A DNA stretch of 64,000 nt from Colwellia ponticola. Its GTDB lineage: Bacteria; Pseudomonadota; Gammaproteobacteria; Enterobacterales; Alteromonadaceae. The stretch spans positions 349,256-413,255 of the forward strand of contig NZ_SZVP01000002.1 of NCBI RefSeq assembly GCF_005885605.1. Reading direction: 5' to 3'. Positions 61,901-64,000 of the stretch are shown piece by piece (within the stretch, counting starts at the first letter, position 1; each line of letters begins with the position of its first letter). Made by a program: the position numbers and the translations under genes. The notes below the pieces were generated by a model. It did not search any database. It worked only from the letters and a program-made list of their open reading frames with translations, and had not been told where the DNA came from.

Positions 61901-62665
61901 ATGTTTAGTTACTCTCATTTTATTTCACGAACTTGTACAATGTACTGCTTGTTTGTTGTAAGTTGTTATGGTCAAAATATTGAACAACTTAGCGCATTAA
62001 AAAACGATGTTTTAATGGAGTATACTGCTCATTATGATGTTTATCGAAAAGGTGACAAACACGGTAAGGCATTACGAAGGTTATCAAGCGATGATAACTC
62101 ACTGTATACACTAACATTCAAAACGGATGCATCAATATATTTCTATTCAATAAACACTGAAGAATCTAGCCAGTTTCTATACGAGAATAATCAAATAAAG
62201 CCAATGAAATATTTGGGCAAAGATGAAAGAACATTAAGAAAAACAAAGCATAAAACCATTGAATTTGACTATGCTAAAGGAGTGGTTTTAGGGAGAGAGA
62301 AGGAAAAAGAATGGTCACTTCCTTTGGAAGATAATACATTCGACCCGCTATTAGTCATCGAAAAAATGAGGTGTGACATACAAAATAAAATTCAGGGTTC
62401 AAAATATTTTGTCTATGATAAAAGTTCAGTGAAAACTTATTTATTCGAGTATTCAGGCAGAGAAACGATTAAAACCCCAATGGGAGATATTGATACTTTA
62501 AAAGTGTCAAGAGTAAGAGAAAACAGCTCAAGAAAAACGCACTTCTGGTTAAGTGTTGAACATAATTATATTCCTTTTAGAGTAAAGCAAGAAAATGACG
62601 GTGAGGAAGTTGCGACACTTGAGTTAACTAAGCTATTAATCCCTGCTATGAAACATAACTCATAA
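61901..62665 (+). CDS. DUF3108 family periplasmic protein (second copy)
   Basis: The 254-aa precursor has a short signal region (TMYCLFVVSCYGQ). It matches the DUF3108 pattern well: YTAHYDVYRKGDKHGKALRR, a FLYENNQIKPMKYLGKDERT stretch, IEFDYAKGVVLG, NTFDPLLVIEKMRCDIQNKI and TIKTPMGDIDTLKVSRVREN. The function is unknown; a lipocalin-like periplasmic fold is commonly suggested. It is divergent from the second COG4705 gene, sharing its regulatory region. Confidence 0.85.
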   Translation: MFSYSHFISRTCTMYCLFVVSCYGQNIEQLSALKNDVLMEYTAHYDVYRKGDKHGKALRRLSSDDNSLYTLTFKTDASIYFYSINTEESSQFLYENNQIKPMKYLGKDERTLRKTKHKTIEFDYAKGVVLGREKEKEWSLPLEDNTFDPLLVIEKMRCDIQNKIQGSKYFVYDKSSVKTYLFEYSGRETIKTPMGDIDTLKVSRVRENSSRKTHFWLSVEHNYIPFRVKQENDGEEVATLELTKLLIPAMKHNS

Positions 62666-62877
62666 AAGCTTATATCAGGTAAATTAAAATATTTTACTTA
62701 AAAGATTAATTTATGTGGATCGTCACAAATAATGAGAAACGCGTCACCTGATAAGAAAATTAGCCAGTCCGCTGTGCCACCAAAGCGGACGTTCGCTGTT
62801 TAATGACCAACGTGCTATTTTTCGACTTTCTCAATAAGCTTATGGCGATATATTTTCTAATAAATTAATGGAATCAT

Positions 62878-62899
62878 ATTACTGAGAAGTCTTAGTAAT
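62878..62899. repeat. Palindrome copy 1 (core ACTGAGAAGTCT)
   Basis: ATTACTGAGA (62878-62887) and TCTTAGTAAT (62890-62899) pair with one mismatch across an AG centre. Confidence 0.6.
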
Positions 62900-62960
62900 A
62901 ATCTACGATCAACCACGGATATCTTTAACCACCTATATTTATAGAAATAACATAAACATT

Positions 62961-62990
62961 GTGTATTACTGAGAAGTCTCAGCAATACAC
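62961..62990. repeat. Palindrome copy 2 (core ACTGAGAAGTCT)
   Basis: GTGTATTACTGAGA (62961-62974) and TCTCAGCAATACAC (62977-62990) pair with one mismatch across an AG centre. It shares its core with the palindrome about 85 bp upstream. Confidence 0.65.
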
Positions 62991-63105
62991 AACTAGAACA
63001 ATTCACTTCAATTTTAATCTTTCTAATTTATTGAAATTATGGGATATTAAGCGATAATAAATTAATTTTATGGGGGATTACCTAAGCTGTTAGCTTTATC
63101 GGAGT

Positions 63106-63646
63106 ATGTTTTTCATTATGAGTATTGAATATTGGAAGTTTATTAATTCATTTGCTCCATGGTTTTCTGCTATTGGAACTATATCGGCTGTAGTTGTATC
63201 GTTATATCTAGCTTTGTCGAGTAGAAAAACATCGATCAATATATCATCAGATATTTTCGATTTTGGAAATGAAAATAGATCACTAATTATTACTGTTACT
63301 AATACAGGTTTAAGAACAGTAGTCGTAGATAATCAGTCATGTATTCGCTTTCAAGCCGGTCGATTCAAAAATAAAAAAAGTTATTGGTGTTGGTACCGAC
63401 TATGTCGACTATCAAAAAACTACAGCATTCCCTTGGCGTATAATCGAAGGAGAAACTGCTACGTTTGTGGTTAACATGAACAATAAAGATGGTAACTGGT
63501 TAAACAATTTAAAGCATAACTTCTTAAAGGGGATGCGCCTCTCTACTCTTAAGGTCATGGTGCTACCTAATGCAAGTAAGCCATTTCTAGAAAAAGTTGG
63601 TTCAACAATACATTCTCAATTACAGGGACCATTTAAAGCTAAGTAA
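63106..63646 (+). pseudogene. Single-TM hypothetical protein gene with a frameshift at an A7 run
   Basis: The 5' frame encodes SIEYWKFINSFAPWFSAIGT then a TM helix (ISAVVVSLYLAL) and a beta-rich part (INISSDIFDFGNENRSLIIT, VTNTGLRTVVVDN). At a run of seven A (63373-63379) the sensible frame shifts and continues KVIGVGTDYVDYQKTTAFPW, then GETATFVVNMNNKDGN, ending GPFKAK and TAA at 63644-63646. The joined product would be about 180 aa, a membrane-anchored Ig-like or COG-type protein seen in mobile cassettes. It may be a sequencing artefact rather than a true pseudogene. ATG 63106 or 63118 could start it. Confidence 0.7.
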
Positions 63647-63647
63647 A

Positions 63648-63730
63648 TCAACAAGGACACTTAACAGTTGGCTACGTTTCGCTACACAATTTTAGCCAAC
63701 CATTACTTAGCCTGTTATTTGGGCGTTGGC
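63648..63730 (+). repeat. attC-like (integron cassette) site, degenerate
   Basis: The region starts CAACAAGGACACTTAACAG, includes the inverted repeat GTTGGCTA / TAGCCAAC around 63668-63700, and ends TTTGGGCGTTGGC. This is the general form of attC sites of chromosomal integrons in Vibrio/Shewanella-type bacteria, placed right after a stop codon as expected. The terminal R' box GTTGGCA departs from GTTRRRY, so it may be a decayed site. Confidence 0.4.
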
Positions 63731-63763
63731 ACATAGAGTATTTAATCAGGATTTCGTCATTAA

Positions 63764-63907
63764 ATGAGTTATTTAAAAAGAAAAACGGGAAGAGATAGCC
63801 AAATTAATTCACTTCCAAATTATACAGCCGCTGGTTCTTATTGCTTTTTTAGCCAATGTATCGAATTAAATGATTTGGAATTAAAAGACTTATTAGCATT
63901 TTATTAG
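63764..63907 (+). CDS. Small hypothetical ORF, 47 aa, cut off before an IS end
   Basis: ATG 63764 to TAG 63905-63907 encodes MSYLKRKTGRDSQINSLPNY then TAAGSYCFFSQCIELNDLEL. No strong ribosome binding site or family is seen. The stop codon abuts the first IS21-like terminal repeat, so the frame could be the remnant of a gene disrupted by the insertion. Confidence 0.25.
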   Translation: MSYLKRKTGRDSQINSLPNYTAAGSYCFFSQCIELNDLELKDLLAFY

Positions 63908-64000
63908 GCGACAATTAGCTTGGCCGGCTCGCGACAATTAACTTGACCGGTTTTGGTACACTTCAGAGATATTCATTTCAATAGAGAAAGATATGTCTGG
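63908..64000 (+). mobile_element. Left end of a probable IS21-family insertion sequence (runs off window)
   Basis: GCGACAATTAGCTTGGCCGG (63908-63927) and GCGACAATTAACTTGACCGG (63931-63950) are direct repeats spaced 23 bp, the multiple-terminal-repeat style of IS21-family ends. A reading frame begins at ATG 63993 after GAGAAAG (first codons Met-Ser-Gly...). I recall IstA transposases of this group starting MSG-K-R. The transposase itself lies beyond the window. Confidence 0.5.

Larger units (their letters stand above)
62666..63105. other. Gene-free region with two related palindromes
   Basis: No coding frame is convincing. The region holds two palindromes with the shared core ATTACTGAGAAGTCT (see next entries), and AT-rich sequence leads into the frameshifted gene. 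Confidence 0.5.

Overview
The window is AT-rich, compact gammaproteobacterial DNA. The gene set points to a marine member of the Alteromonadales, most likely Colwelliaceae (Colwellia/Thalassotalea type): DUF2999 next to HopJ, DUF808, a YgjP-like peptidase, UspE, and dispersed GTAGGTCGG-type and CGTTCCCACGCTCCGCGTGG-type repeats. The taxonomy is inferred from gene content, not from a marker gene. There is no rRNA and no intact tRNA.

Layout. 1-1.67 kb: end of a probable type II restriction enzyme, a PD-(D/E)xK nuclease and an ASCH-domain protein. 2.1-7.6 kb: a three-gene set, probably one operon, encoding a SLOG-like four-TM protein, a WD40 two-TM protein and a TIR protein. It looks like a signalling-type anti-phage defence system related in logic to Thoeris and is the strongest candidate for a little-described system. 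7.8-26.1 kb: mostly ordinary chromosome (RhlE-type helicase, a 0.9-kb repeat array, aldehyde dehydrogenase, a haem-c chemoreceptor, MoxR/VWA pair, UspE, DUF2999/HopJ, DUF808, PEBP, MFS, TonB receptor, EamA). 26.2-42 kb: accessory DNA that starts at 3' fragments of a tRNA-fMet gene. It holds two unknown genes, decayed DNA with an IS21 IstB fragment, a giant 1834-aa double tyrosine recombinase with a partner gene, and a phage-like int/xis/repressor module with an HD-domain gene. It ends in a frameshifted ImmA/IrrE peptidase. 42-53 kb: a metal-resistance cassette (cytochrome c-FTR1 permease, MerR regulator, two CDF exporters, CzcI-like protein, CzcCBA) bracketed by 61/62-bp direct repeats.

53.1-62.7 kb: an envelope-remodelling cluster (DUF3108 proteins, an LtaS-like sulfatase-fold enzyme, two COG4705 membrane proteins, DgkA, an EptA/MCR-type phosphoethanolamine transferase, an Omp85-like protein). 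Three of its promoter regions carry three direct half-sites spaced exactly 11 bp that resemble PmrA boxes. This suggests a PmrA-like regulon in which EptA modifies lipid A and DgkA recycles the diacylglycerol by-product. 62.7-64 kb: mobile DNA again, with two palindromes, a frameshifted membrane-protein gene, an attC-like hairpin, and what looks like the left end of an IS21-family element running off the window.

Two genes (41.7 kb and 63.4 kb) are each broken exactly at a 7-base A/T run, so sequencing error must be excluded before either is called a pseudogene.
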